Source of the DNA: Methylobacterium iners
GTDB lineage: Bacteria; Pseudomonadota; Alphaproteobacteria; Rhizobiales; Beijerinckiaceae
Direction of reading: 5' to 3'
Length of the DNA stretch: 36,659 bases
NCBI RefSeq assembly: GCF_022179305.1
Contig: NZ_BPQP01000084.1
Span: forward strand, 1 to 36,659
Positions 24,698 to 33,150 of the stretch are shown piece by piece. Positions within the stretch are counted from its first letter, which is position 1, and every line of letters begins with the position of its first letter. A program made the position numbers and the translations under genes. The notes beneath the pieces are model-generated. The model saw only the letters and a list, made by a program, of their open reading frames with translations. It did not search any database and was not told the origin of the DNA.

Positions 24698-24865
24698 CCC
24701 TTTCCCGGACGCCTGGAGCGTAGCGGAAGGTGATCCGGGACCTAGCGAGTGGAGTGCCGCGGCAGCGGCGCATGACCGGCGGCGAACAGGGTTCGGACGC
24801 TTCGCGACTTCTCGTGCTGGGCCCCGGATCGGGTTCCGCTACCGCTCCACCCGTCCGGGGAAGGG
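24698..24865 (+). repeat. dispersed ~168-bp intergenic repeat with inverted ends, copy 1
   Basis: The sequence from CCCTTTCCCGGACGCCTGG to CCGTCCGGGGAAGGG recurs in inverse orientation at 36345-36513 with high similarity over the whole length, including GGTTCGGACGCTTCGCG and GTGCTGGGCCCCGGATCGGG. The ends are imperfect inverted repeats of about 38 bp. It contains no gene and lies between cutA and the DUF4287 gene. It looks like a miniature non-autonomous mobile or REP-like element. Confidence 0.8.
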
Positions 24866-24913
24866 CGCAGCCAGGCAACCCGCGCGATCAATCAGGATCC
24901 GTTCGAGCGTGGG

Positions 24914-25126
24914 TTACGCCTTGTCCTGAGCCAGGGTGTACGCGACGACGGCATTGGCGTGACCGTGCCCCATGCCGTGCTCGTTCTTCAGCATCGCCAC
25001 GAGCTCCACGTGCTTGGCCGGACCGGCCTTCCGCACCAGCGCCTGCCAGTCCGTGATCGGGCGTCCGTACCTCTTCTCGATGGAGGGAAAGTAGGAGGCA
25101 GGTCCCTTGACCGGTTCGTCTGGCAT
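24914..25126 (-). CDS. DUF4287 domain-containing small protein
   Basis: A 70-residue cytoplasmic protein with the DUF4287 pattern: YFPSIEKRYGRPITDWQALV, KHVELVAMLKNEHGMGHGHA, then NAVVAYTLAQ. The His/Gly-rich HGMGHGHAN segment is the family's most conserved part and could bind metal or nucleic acid, but no function is established. The ATG at 25126 is chosen because the sequence before it (12 more codons to 25162) is unconserved. It lies between the intergenic repeat and the carotenoid glycosyltransferase gene. Confidence 0.83.
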   Translation of the reverse strand: MPDEPVKGPASYFPSIEKRYGRPITDWQALVRKAGPAKHVELVAMLKNEHGMGHGHANAVVAYTLAQDKA

Positions 25127-25251
25127 CGCCCTGTCGTCCCCACTCTCGCCACCCCTCGACATTCTCCGCGCCGCCCCATGGAACGCAAGGGCATGCCGGC
25201 GCAGGGTCGGGGTAGGCGTCGCACCATTCCCACCGGGCCGTCACGGGCGGA

Positions 25252-26412
25252 TCAACGCGGCCTTGGGGCGGTCTCGGCGGTCGTCGCCTTCTCGGACCCG
25301 ACCGGATAGCTCCGCCCCTTCCAGACCGCGGCGCCCGCCCGCTTCTTGCGCAGGAGCACGTTCCACTGGATCGCCAGCGCCACGAGCACGGTCGCCGGGT
25401 GCAGCGGGATGGTCGCGGCGGGCTCGCGGGTGACGAGGGTGATCGCGGCCCGCGTCGCCAGCGCGATCAGCAGGGCGGCCGCCGCGACGAGTCCCGCCGC
25501 ATCCGAGACGAGACCGACGAGGGCGGCGAGCACGAGGAGCGCCGGCAGGACCTGCCCGCCGAAGAGCAGCAGCGTCCAGACCGGCAGGGCGCGGGGCGTC
25601 GCCATGCCCTCGTGGGCGTTCTTGGAAAAACCCGCCCAGGCCTCGCGGAAGCCACGGTACATCCGGCAGGTCGCCAGCGCGTGGCCGGCCACGAGGTCGG
25701 TGCGGTGGCCGGCCGTCCGCAGGAGCCGGGGCAGGACGACGCCGTCATGCAGGGAGGTGCGGATGGCGCCGTGGCCGCCCGTGGAACGATAGGCGTCCGC
25801 CGCGAACATCACGAGCTGGCCGCAGGCGGCGCCCAGCGCCGGACGGGGGTCCCGGCGCATCATCGGCACCGGCAGGTAGCCGACGAGCAGGAAGTTGATC
25901 ATCGGCACCGTGAGCCACTCGCCGAGCGAGCCCATGCGCTGGCGCGGCACGCCGCTGACGAGCGCCGCGCCTTCCTTCGCGGAATGGGCGGCGAGCGCGG
26001 CGGCGGCGGCGGGCTCCAGGGTGACGTCGGCATCGATGAAGAGGAGTCGGTCGCCCCCGGCTTCGGCGGCGAGCGCCGCGCAGGCGTGGTTCTTCCCCGT
26101 CCAGCCCTCGGGCAGGGCCGGCACGGCGACGAGCCGAAGCCGAGGATCGCGGGCGGCGATGGCCCGGACGATCTCCGCGGTGGCGTCCGTCGAATGGTCG
26201 TCGCCGACGAGCACCTCGACCGGGATGCCCCGGCTGGCCAGCGCCGCCTCGACGGTGGCGGCGATGGTCGTCGCCTCGTTGCGGGCCGGGATCAGGATCG
26301 AGACGGTGCCCGACGCCGCCTCCGGCTCGGGCGTGCGCAGGGCGCTGAGGTTGATCAGGGCGAGGACGGCCGGGAGGAGGGCGAGCGCGAGGGCCAGCAG
26401 GGCGAGGATCAA
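25252..26412 (-). CDS. crtQ: CrtQ-like carotenoid glycosyltransferase (GT2)
   Basis: A 386-residue membrane-bound family 2 glycosyltransferase. It has an N-terminal hydrophobic helix (1-22) and GT-A motifs IPARNE (41-46), DDHSTD (71-76) and DADV (127-130). CrtQ-like features follow: WTGKNHAC, STGGHGAIR, CRMYRGFREAWAGFSKNAHEG, hydrophobic helices at about 285-345 and VWKGRSYPV near the end. Staphylococcal CrtQ, with the same landmarks, glucosylates 4,4'-diaponeurosporenoate. Here it would glycosylate a C30 carotenoic acid made by the crtN- and crtP-like enzymes upstream. The start is TTG at 26412, overlapping the acyltransferase stop as TTGA. Confidence 0.87.
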   Translation of the reverse strand: MILALLALALALLPAVLALINLSALRTPEPEAASGTVSILIPARNEATTIAATVEAALASRGIPVEVLVGDDHSTDATAEIVRAIAARDPRLRLVAVPALPEGWTGKNHACAALAAEAGGDRLLFIDADVTLEPAAAAALAAHSAKEGAALVSGVPRQRMGSLGEWLTVPMINFLLVGYLPVPMMRRDPRPALGAACGQLVMFAADAYRSTGGHGAIRTSLHDGVVLPRLLRTAGHRTDLVAGHALATCRMYRGFREAWAGFSKNAHEGMATPRALPVWTLLLFGGQVLPALLVLAALVGLVSDAAGLVAAAALLIALATRAAITLVTREPAATIPLHPATVLVALAIQWNVLLRKKRAGAAVWKGRSYPVGSEKATTAETAPRPR

Positions 26413-27227
26413 GGGGCGTGGTCTCCCGCCGGGCCGGGGCGATGCGCGGGATCGAAGCGGCGCCCGGTCGTCGCCGCGCGCAGGCGCCGCCAGAGGTCGT
26501 AGATGCCGCCGACGCCCTTGGTGCCGGAGGCGAGCGCGGCGAAGCGCTCGGGCTCGCGGGCGACGACGTCGCGGCCGAGGCGGTCGAGGGTCGCGGTCAG
26601 CGCCTCCTCGAGCCGGGCAAGGCGCTCCGCCCGGGGCAGGGCCAGCAGCTCCGCGGCCGGGATCGGCGTCCCGAAGGCGGCGAAGGCTTCCGCACCGCGC
26701 TCGTCCCAGAAGGCGTATTCGAGGGCGAGCGGCAGGAACAGGGCGTCGGGCGCGATCTCGGGCAGGTGGGCGACGCCCGGGCGCAGCCCCAGGGGGCGCC
26801 GGCGCGCGTCGGCGAAGCGCCCTTGCGCCGTGATCCAGAGCATCCGGCCGGGCCTCGCCAGGATGCTGCGCGAGGCCTTGAGGAACTGGATTGCGCCGCG
26901 CGCCGAGTCGAGGTCGACCGCGAAGGCGCCGATCCGCGCGAAGACGCCGTAGCGCTCCAGCATCCGCGCGTCGAAGGGCGCGTGGCTGACGCGCCTTGGG
27001 AAGAAGCCGTGGGCGAGGAGGACGAGCACCGCCGCGTCCCACCAGGACGGGTGGTTGAGGTAGACCACGATGGGGCCGGGATGGTCCGCCCCCTCGGGCC
27101 GGCCCCAGCGGGCGATCCGGAGCGCGTTCAGGTGCCGGCGCAGGAAGCGGCCGAAGTAGAAGACCATGAACCGCCAGGCGACGGCCGAGCGGGCCTGGGA
27201 GGGGTCCGCGTCCGCCGCGCGGCTCAC
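26409..27227 (-). CDS. lysophospholipid-type acyltransferase in the carotenoid cluster
   Basis: A 272-residue LPLAT/PlsC-like acyltransferase with the catalytic NHPSWWD (NHx4D, residues 58-64) and a later FLKASRSIL / GRMLWITAQGRFAD block. It has no clear multi-span membrane topology, unlike staphylococcal CrtO. Lying between crtP- and crtQ-like genes, it may acylate the sugar of the carotenoid glycoside, replacing CrtO in that step; this is an inference from position. It starts at GTG 27227, overlapping the crtP-like stop (GTGA), and ends in a TTGA overlap with the crtQ-like gene. All three are thus translationally coupled. Confidence 0.85.
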   Translation of the reverse strand: MSRAADADPSQARSAVAWRFMVFYFGRFLRRHLNALRIARWGRPEGADHPGPIVVYLNHPSWWDAAVLVLLAHGFFPRRVSHAPFDARMLERYGVFARIGAFAVDLDSARGAIQFLKASRSILARPGRMLWITAQGRFADARRRPLGLRPGVAHLPEIAPDALFLPLALEYAFWDERGAEAFAAFGTPIPAAELLALPRAERLARLEEALTATLDRLGRDVVAREPERFAALASGTKGVGGIYDLWRRLRAATTGRRFDPAHRPGPAGDHAP

Positions 27228-28762
27228 GCGGCGCTCAGATCCGCCTTGGCCGAGGCGCCGCGGGCGTCGCTGTCGAGGGCGTCAGCGGCGATCCAGCCCG
27301 ACATCATCACCATCGGCATGCCGGGCCCGGGATGGGCGGCGCCGCCTGCGAGGTAGAGGCCGCGCACCTGCCGCGAGCGGTTGCCAGGCTTGAAGGCGCC
27401 CATCATCTTGCCGTGCGAGGCGAGGCCGTAGATCGCCCCGTTCAGCACCTTGTAGCGCTCGTGGATGTCCTGCGGCGTCAGGTAGCGCTCGACCACGATG
27501 CGCTCCTCCAGGTCCGGCATCCCCGCCGTGCGCTTGAGCTTGTCCAGGATCACCTGCCGGTAGGCCGGGAACATCTTCTTCCAGTCGTGGTGCGGCCGAA
27601 GATACGGGGTATGGACGAGGACGTAGAGCGCCTCGCCGCCCTCTGGCGCCACGGACGGATCGGTGGAGGAGGGCGCCGCGAGGTAGGCGGTCGGATCGGG
27701 GGCCGGCTCGCCCTTGCGGTAGATGTAGTCGAACTCCTCCTCCGGATCGCGGGAGAAGACGAAGTCGTGGTGGTTCAGGTGCGGGTACGCGCGGTTGAGC
27801 CCGAGATAGAGCACGACGCCGGAGCAGGCCGGCTCGAAGCTCTTCTTCTCGTAGGCACGGCCGACCTCGCCGCCGACGAGCTCGCGATAGGTGCGCACGG
27901 AATCCATGTTGGAGATCACCGCGTCGAAGGCGGTTGTTCCCGCCTTCGTGCGCACGCCCGTCACCGCGCCGTTCTCGATGGCGAGGCCCGCGACCTCCTC
28001 GTCGGGCTTCAGCGTCGCCCCGAGCTCGCCGGCAAGCTTCGCCAGGGCTTCCGCCACGGCGCGGGTGCCGCCCATCGGGTACCAGACGCCCTCGGCGGTC
28101 TGCATGTGGGCGATGGCGCAGAGCACCGCCGGCGCGCCGTAGGGCGAGGAGCCGACATATTGCACGAAATGGTCGAGCATCTGCGCGAGCCGCGCATCCT
28201 TGACCTTGCCGCGGATCGTCGACGCCACGGTGGCGTGCATGCGAAGGCTCAGCACATCGCGGAGCGTGCCCGGATTCATGTTGGCGCGGATGTTGATCGT
28301 GTCGAACAGGTCCTCGACGGGCTTCCAGAAGAAGAACCGTTCCGAGACCCCGTGTAGGTGCTCGGAGATGCCGATGAACTTCTTGTAGCCCTCGCCGGCT
28401 CCCACGCCGGGGACGAAGCGGTCCATCTCGGCGGCCATGGCGGCGACGTCCTGCATCAGGTCGATCCGGCTGCCGTCGTCGAAGAAGCAGCGCCATTGCG
28501 GGTCGAGCCGGCGCAGGTCGAGGTAGTCGTTGATGTCGCGCCCGGCCTCCTGGAAGATGCGCTCCAGCACCTTCGGCACGGTGAGGATGGTCGGCCCCAT
28601 GTCGAAGCGGAAGCCGCCCTCGTGCAGCACCGCCGCCTTGCCGCCGAGCCAGCCGTTCTTGTCATAGAGCGTGACCTTGTGCCCGCGCGCCGCGCTCACG
28701 CAGGCGGCCGCGAGGCCCCCGAGACCGGATCCGACGACGGCAACTCTGGACTCGGACCGCAT
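27224..28762 (-). CDS. crtP: CrtP/CrtNb-like C30 carotenoid oxidase (phytoene-desaturase family)
   Basis: A 512-residue FAD-dependent enzyme of the CrtI/CrtN superfamily. The dinucleotide-binding motif GSGLGGLAAA starts at residue 11, followed by RFDMGPTILTVP. The middle section ACSGVVLYLGLNRAYPHLNHHDF, DPTAYLAAPSSTDPS and LYVLVHTPYLRP resembles CrtP oxidases more than CrtN desaturases. The C-terminal FAD site GLYLAGGAAHPGPGMPMV is intact. CrtP oxidises terminal methyl groups of diapo-carotenoids. The ATG at 28762 is preferred, with GGGAGG 10 nt upstream; a GTG six codons earlier is possible. A 106-bp gap separates it from the ABC permease gene, so a separate promoter is possible. Confidence 0.88.
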   Translation of the reverse strand: MRSESRVAVVGSGLGGLAAACVSAARGHKVTLYDKNGWLGGKAAVLHEGGFRFDMGPTILTVPKVLERIFQEAGRDINDYLDLRRLDPQWRCFFDDGSRIDLMQDVAAMAAEMDRFVPGVGAGEGYKKFIGISEHLHGVSERFFFWKPVEDLFDTINIRANMNPGTLRDVLSLRMHATVASTIRGKVKDARLAQMLDHFVQYVGSSPYGAPAVLCAIAHMQTAEGVWYPMGGTRAVAEALAKLAGELGATLKPDEEVAGLAIENGAVTGVRTKAGTTAFDAVISNMDSVRTYRELVGGEVGRAYEKKSFEPACSGVVLYLGLNRAYPHLNHHDFVFSRDPEEEFDYIYRKGEPAPDPTAYLAAPSSTDPSVAPEGGEALYVLVHTPYLRPHHDWKKMFPAYRQVILDKLKRTAGMPDLEERIVVERYLTPQDIHERYKVLNGAIYGLASHGKMMGAFKPGNRSRQVRGLYLAGGAAHPGPGMPMVMMSGWIAADALDSDARGASAKADLSAA

Positions 28763-28868
28763 CTTGTCATGGCCTCCCACGGCGCGGCCTGTGCCTTACG
28801 CCAGCGGCGAAGCTAGGCCGATTGTCATTCCCGTCAACGCGATACCCGGTCGCGTCTCTTTTGCTGTC

Positions 28869-30071
28869 TCAACCCACCCGCCGCGCCACGAGCCCCACCG
28901 CCGCGACGAGCCCCAGCGCGGCGACCGTCGTCATCACGCCCCAGGCGGGCAGGGCGGCGGCCGCACCGTCGTTGAGCGCGGCCTGGTAGGCTTCGATCGC
29001 CCAGGCATTGGGCGTGAACCAGCCCGCCTCCTGCAGCCAGGGCGGCATCAGGAAGCGCGGCACCATGCTGCCGCCCACGGCCGAGAGCAGCAGCACGCCG
29101 AAGGTGGCGGCGAGATGGGCCTGCTGGCGGGTCGCGGCCGCGGCGCAGGCGGCGAGCGCCAGCCCCGCCGCCATCGCGGAGACGAGGAGCGAGGTCATCG
29201 CCCAGGCCGGCCAGTGCGGGCCGATGGCGACGCCGTAGAGCAGCGCCGCCGTGCCGAAGATGAGCCCGGCCTGGACCAAGCCCTGCAGCACCAGGAAGGC
29301 GAACTTGCCGAGCACCACGACGGCGAGCCCGCCGGGCCCGGCCATCAGCCGGTCGGCGAGGCCCGATTGGCGCTCCTCGACGAGGGACATCGCGCCCTGC
29401 ATGGCGGCGAAGAGCAGGAACACGGCGGTGATGGCGCCGGCGTAATAGGCGACTTGGTCGTTGGTGTTGCCGGTCGCCGTCGAGCGGCGCTCCACCAGGG
29501 AGGCGAAGGAGAACGGCTCCTTGCGGGCGCTCTGCTCGGCGAAGGCTTCGGCCAGGAAGGCGCGCTCGTCGGCCCCGATCTTGCCCGAGCGCTCGACGTC
29601 GGCGACGATCCGCGAGAGCACGACGTCCGGCAGGGCCGCGTTGAGGACGCGCTGCAGCTGCCCCAGCGCGATCGGCGTCGCGAGCGCCCGGGCGGGGTTC
29701 TCGATGAGGATCACGGGCCGATCGTCGGCGCCGACGGGTCCGGTCCCCGCCGCGAGCTCGCCGCGCAGGACGAGGGCGGCGTCGACCTCGCCGCGGCGCA
29801 CGCCCTCGGCCGCCTCCGTGATCGAGCCGGCGCGAAGCCGCGTGACCCGCAGGGCCGGATCGGCCTCGAGCGCCGTCATCAGGCGCTGCGTCGTCGCGGT
29901 CCGGGCGAGGTCGGCGATCCCGAGATGGATGCCGATGCGGTCGCCCATCGTGCCGGAGAAGATCGCGGCGAAGATCGCGAAGATCACCGTCGGCAGCACG
30001 AAGGCCATGACCAGGGCCGCGCGGTCGCGCACCAAGCTGATCAGCATCACGCGGAAAGCCGCGCCGATCAT
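28869..30071 (-). CDS. ABC-2 type transporter permease
   Basis: A 400-residue membrane component. It has one N-terminal helix (about 18-40), a long extracytoplasmic domain (about 45-215), then five hydrophobic helices from about 220 onwards ([43 protein letters not shown] and so on). This is the YhhJ/YbhR-type ABC-2 exporter layout. [15 protein letters not shown] is the usual cytoplasmic coupling segment. The ATG overlaps the ATPase stop (ATGA), giving a 1:1 pair. Its place between carotenoid genes suggests export of a carotenoid lipid or related envelope component, which is inferred, not shown. Confidence 0.88.
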   Translation of the reverse strand: MIGAAFRVMLISLVRDRAALVMAFVLPTVIFAIFAAIFSGTMGDRIGIHLGIADLARTATTQRLMTALEADPALRVTRLRAGSITEAAEGVRRGEVDAALVLRGELAAGTGPVGADDRPVILIENPARALATPIALGQLQRVLNAALPDVVLSRIVADVERSGKIGADERAFLAEAFAEQSARKEPFSFASLVERRSTATGNTNDQVAYYAGAITAVFLLFAAMQGAMSLVEERQSGLADRLMAGPGGLAVVVLGKFAFLVLQGLVQAGLIFGTAALLYGVAIGPHWPAWAMTSLLVSAMAAGLALAACAAAATRQQAHLAATFGVLLLSAVGGSMVPRFLMPPWLQEAGWFTPNAWAIEAYQAALNDGAAAALPAWGVMTTVAALGLVAAVGLVARRVG

Positions 30072-31018
30072 GCCGCGACCTCGGGGGCGAGCGCGTCCCG
30101 GTAGAGCGCCTCGAGCCCGGGCGCCCGGATCCGGACCTCGCTCGCCGGCACGCCGCGCCCGCGCAAGGCGGTGAGGAGCGCCGCCCCGTCGAGGCCCGTC
30201 TCGCCCCGATGGATGGCCCGCCAGGTCAGGCCCGTATCGGCCGGCGCGAAGCCGGCGCCGCGCAGAGCGCTCTCGGCGGCGGGGTCCGGCTTGTGGGCGA
30301 GGCCGACCTCGTGCTCGGGCGGCCCGGCCCGCACCCGGGCCAACAGCGCGGGGAGCGCGCCCTCGCGCACGATCCGGCCGCGCGCGAGGAAGGCGACGCG
30401 GTCGGCGAGGCGCTCGGCCTCGGCGAAGTCGTGGGTGGCGATGAGGATCGCGGTGCCCTGCGCGCGCAGCCGGGCGAGCACGGCGTGGATCGCGGCCCGC
30501 GCGTTCAGGTCGACGCCCTGCGTCGGCTCGTCGAGCAGGACGAGCCGGGGGCGCCCGATCAGGCTCGCGGCGATGTTGACCCGGCGCTGGTAGCCCCCGG
30601 ACAGGAGCCCGACGGGGCGGGAGGCCACCTCGGCGATCCCCGCGAGGTCGAGGGCGTGGCGCACGGCCTCCGGCCGCTCGCGGCGGCCGATCCCGGCGAG
30701 CTGCGCGAAGACGCCGAGATTCTCGGCCGCCGTGAGGCGGGGATAGAGCGCGATCTCCTGGGGCACCCAGCCGATGCTGCGGCGGGCACGGGGCTCGCGG
30801 TGGGGATCTGCGCCGGCGATCCGGACGCTGCCCCGGTCCGGGGTCAGCCGTCCGGCGACGAGGCGCATCAGCGTGGTCTTGCCGGCGCCGTTCGGTCCCA
30901 GGAGAGCCAGGGTCTCGCCGGCGCGAATTGCGCAATCGAGCCCATCGAGGACCGGCTTGCCGTGATAGGCGAGGGCGGCGCCCCTGACGCTCACCAGGGG
31001 CTCGGCGCCCGCATCCAT
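30068..31018 (-). CDS. ABC-2 type transporter ATP-binding protein
   Basis: A 316-residue nucleotide-binding subunit. Walker A is GPNGAGKTT (41-49), the signature is LSGGYQRR (139-146; Tyr where most have Gln or Met), Walker B is LVLLDE (159-164), and the H-loop lies in ATHD. A C-terminal extension of about 80 residues after the NBD (from about 235) is typical of exporters of the NodI/YbhF type. The ATG at 31018 lies 14 nt after the DUF2141 stop. It pairs with the permease downstream by an ATGA overlap. It would energise export of an envelope lipid or small molecule. Confidence 0.9.
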   Translation of the reverse strand: MDAGAEPLVSVRGAALAYHGKPVLDGLDCAIRAGETLALLGPNGAGKTTLMRLVAGRLTPDRGSVRIAGADPHREPRARRSIGWVPQEIALYPRLTAAENLGVFAQLAGIGRRERPEAVRHALDLAGIAEVASRPVGLLSGGYQRRVNIAASLIGRPRLVLLDEPTQGVDLNARAAIHAVLARLRAQGTAILIATHDFAEAERLADRVAFLARGRIVREGALPALLARVRAGPPEHEVGLAHKPDPAAESALRGAGFAPADTGLTWRAIHRGETGLDGAALLTALRGRGVPASEVRIRAPGLEALYRDALAPEVAA

Positions 31019-31032
31019 GGCGGAGGCGCCCG

Positions 31033-31464
31033 TCAGCGCGCCGGAAGGGCGCGGGCAAGGCGCAGGCGCAGGCGCAGGCCCGGCTCGCGCAAGCCGAACC
31101 GCGCCCGTTCGAAATCGGGCCGGGCGGCCCGCACCGGCTCGCCGGAGAAGCCGTAGGGTTCGAGCGGCAGGCCGAGGCCGGTGCGATCCAGCCGGCCGTT
31201 GCCGTTGAGGTCCTGGAACGCGGCGACCGCGTAGGTTCCCGGCGCGACGTCCTCGAAGACGAAGCGCTGGCCCGGGGCCCGGGCGGGAGCGTCCTGCCCG
31301 ATCCGGCAATCGGCCTCGGAGAGGCCGCCCGCACACAGGCCGACATAGACCCGACCGGCGCCCGGATCGATCCCGTCGAGCTCGACCTCGACGGAGGCGG
31401 CCCGCGCCGTGCCGACGAGGACGAGCGTCAGGACCAGGGCCGCAGCCGTGCGGCGGGCGCTCAA
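31033..31464 (-). CDS. DUF2141 secreted protein in the carotenoid cluster
   Basis: A 143-residue exported protein with a signal peptide (1-22, [12 protein letters not shown]). The DUF2141 core carries [18 protein letters not shown] (85-93 reads DLNGNGRLD, a Ca-loop-like pattern) and then [13 protein letters not shown]. The fold is predicted as a small beta-sandwich like transthyretin-type domains. I place the start at TTG 31464, which overlaps the crtN-like stop as TTGA; no ATG or GTG is available in frame before the signal peptide. The function of DUF2141 is unknown. Its position before the ABC genes suggests a periplasmic or outer-surface partner for the exported product. Confidence 0.8.
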   Translation of the reverse strand: MSARRTAAALVLTLVLVGTARAASVEVELDGIDPGAGRVYVGLCAGGLSEADCRIGQDAPARAPGQRFVFEDVAPGTYAVAAFQDLNGNGRLDRTGLGLPLEPYGFSGEPVRAARPDFERARFGLREPGLRLRLRLARALPAR

Positions 31465-33020
31465 GAGGCCTCGCCCGAGGCGGCGAGCGGCGGCGTCGCC
31501 GGAATGCCGGTGGCGATCGAGGGGATACGCGCCCCGGCCAGTTCCTCCGTCAGGAGGCGGGCGGTGATGCGGGCGCCCTCGTAGATAACGGGCAGGCCCG
31601 AGCCCGGATGCGTGCCTCCGCCGACGAGGTAGAGCCCGGGCCCGAACCGGTTGTGGGGACGGAAGTAGAGCATCTGCATGAGGTCGTGGGCGAGGTTGAA
31701 GGTGGCCCCCTCGTGCACGAAGAAGTCGTCCCGCCACTGGGTCGGATCGACGATGCGCTCGTAGCGGATGCGCTCCTCGATATCGCCTAGCCCTAAGAGC
31801 TTCAGCCGCTCCAGCACGAGGCGGCGGTAGCTCTCCCGCGTCGCGGGCCAGTCGATGCCGGCCTTGAGATTGGGCACCGGCACCAGGACGTAGAGGCTGG
31901 TATGCCCGGGGGGCGCCATGCCGCCGTCGGTGAAGCCCGCGTGCTGCACGTAGAGCGAGGGCTGCATCGGCAGGGTGCCGTCGGTGATCTCGGCGATGTT
32001 GCGGGCGTAATCCTCGGCCAGCAGGATGGTGTGGTGGCCGAGCGCCGGGGGCACGCTGCCCTCGATCCCGAGATACATCATGAAGGTCGAGCAGGAGAGG
32101 CGAGCCTTGGCGACCTTGGCATCCCGCCAGCGCGGGCGATGCGTCTCGGGCACGAGATCCTGGATGACCTTGGCGAAGTCGCCGTTGATCACGACGGCAT
32201 CGGCCGCGAGATGCTCGCCCCCCGCGACGACGCCCGTCGCGCGCTTGCCCGTGAAGGTGACGCGGTCGACACCCTGCCTAAGCCGGATGTCGACGCCCAT
32301 GCGGCGGGCCAGCCCCGCCATCGCCTCCGAGACCGCGCCGCAGCCGCCGACCGGGTGATAGACCCCGTGCTCGTATTCGAGGAACGAGAGGATCGTGAAC
32401 AGGCTCGGGCAGCGGAAGGGCGACATCCCGAGGTACTTGGTCTGGAACGCGAAGGCGAGGCGGACGCGCGGGTCGGCGAAGTAGCGTTTCAGGTCGCCGT
32501 CGACGCTGCGGCCGGGATGCAGGTGGGGGAGGGCGGCGAGCATGCCCGGCGAGGCCATGCTGCGCAGGGTGTGGAAGGCCTGCTCCAGCACGGGCTTGAA
32601 GAACTTCAGCTTCACCCGGTTGTCGGCGAAGAAGCGGCGCACGTTCCTGGCGTCGTCCGGCGCGATCCGGGCGACCTCGGCCTCGAGCCGGTCCATGTCG
32701 TTCGTCGCGCGGATCTCGCCGCCGCCCTCGAAGACGAGGTGGTATTGCGGGTCGAGCCGCTCGAGCTTGATGTGATCCTCCAGCCGCTCGCCGCACGAGG
32801 CGAAGATGTCGGCGAGAATCTGTGGATAGAGGAAGAAAGTCGGGCCGATGTCGAAGCGGTAGCCGCCCGGCGCCTCGACGGTCTTGGTGCGTCCGCCGAC
32901 CGCCGGATCCTTCTCGAAGATCGTGACATGGATGCCGGCCCGCGCCAGCAGAAGCGCCGTCGCCAGTCCGCCGGGACCGGCGCCGACGATGATGACCCGG
33001 CGTCCGGACAGGGTCCGCAT
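31461..33020 (-). CDS. crtN: CrtN-like C30 carotenoid desaturase (phytoene-desaturase family)
   Basis: A 519-residue FAD-dependent desaturase, first gene of the minus-strand carotenoid cluster. It has GAGPGGLATALLLARAG at about 13-29, RFDIGPTFFLYPQ, and AFQTKYLGMSPFRCPSLFTI. LSCSTFMMYLGIEG and HTILLAEDYARNIAEITDG closely follow the order seen in dehydrosqualene desaturase CrtN. The C-terminal GLYLVGGGTHPGSGLPV is complete. It would convert squalene or dehydrosqualene to diaponeurosporene or diapolycopene. Squalene-forming genes (hpnCDE or crtM) are not in the window. The ATG at 33020 starts right before the Rossmann fold. A pair of AAGATCTT palindromes lies 85-110 bp upstream. Confidence 0.88.
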   Translation of the reverse strand: MRTLSGRRVIIVGAGPGGLATALLLARAGIHVTIFEKDPAVGGRTKTVEAPGGYRFDIGPTFFLYPQILADIFASCGERLEDHIKLERLDPQYHLVFEGGGEIRATNDMDRLEAEVARIAPDDARNVRRFFADNRVKLKFFKPVLEQAFHTLRSMASPGMLAALPHLHPGRSVDGDLKRYFADPRVRLAFAFQTKYLGMSPFRCPSLFTILSFLEYEHGVYHPVGGCGAVSEAMAGLARRMGVDIRLRQGVDRVTFTGKRATGVVAGGEHLAADAVVINGDFAKVIQDLVPETHRPRWRDAKVAKARLSCSTFMMYLGIEGSVPPALGHHTILLAEDYARNIAEITDGTLPMQPSLYVQHAGFTDGGMAPPGHTSLYVLVPVPNLKAGIDWPATRESYRRLVLERLKLLGLGDIEERIRYERIVDPTQWRDDFFVHEGATFNLAHDLMQMLYFRPHNRFGPGLYLVGGGTHPGSGLPVIYEGARITARLLTEELAGARIPSIATGIPATPPLAASGEAS

Positions 33021-33104
33021 GCCGTCCCGTGACTGAAGCAACGCTCGCGACTCCCCTATGCACCGGAGCGATCCGGGTCTTCGCCCCGGCGCTCCGCCCC
33101 CTTG

Positions 33105-33129
33105 AAGATCTTGCCCGTTCAAAGATCTT
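33105..33129. promoter_or_regulatory. paired AAGATCTT palindromes upstream of the carotenoid cluster
   Basis: The 8-bp palindrome AAGATCTT occurs at 33105-33112 and 33122-33129, 17 bp apart, within the 130-bp region between the crtN-like start and the SpoU methyltransferase stop. The position suits an operator or activator site. No clear -10/-35 pair was identified on the minus strand. Confidence 0.35.
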
Positions 33130-33150
33130 GTGGGGCAATCTTGGCCACGC

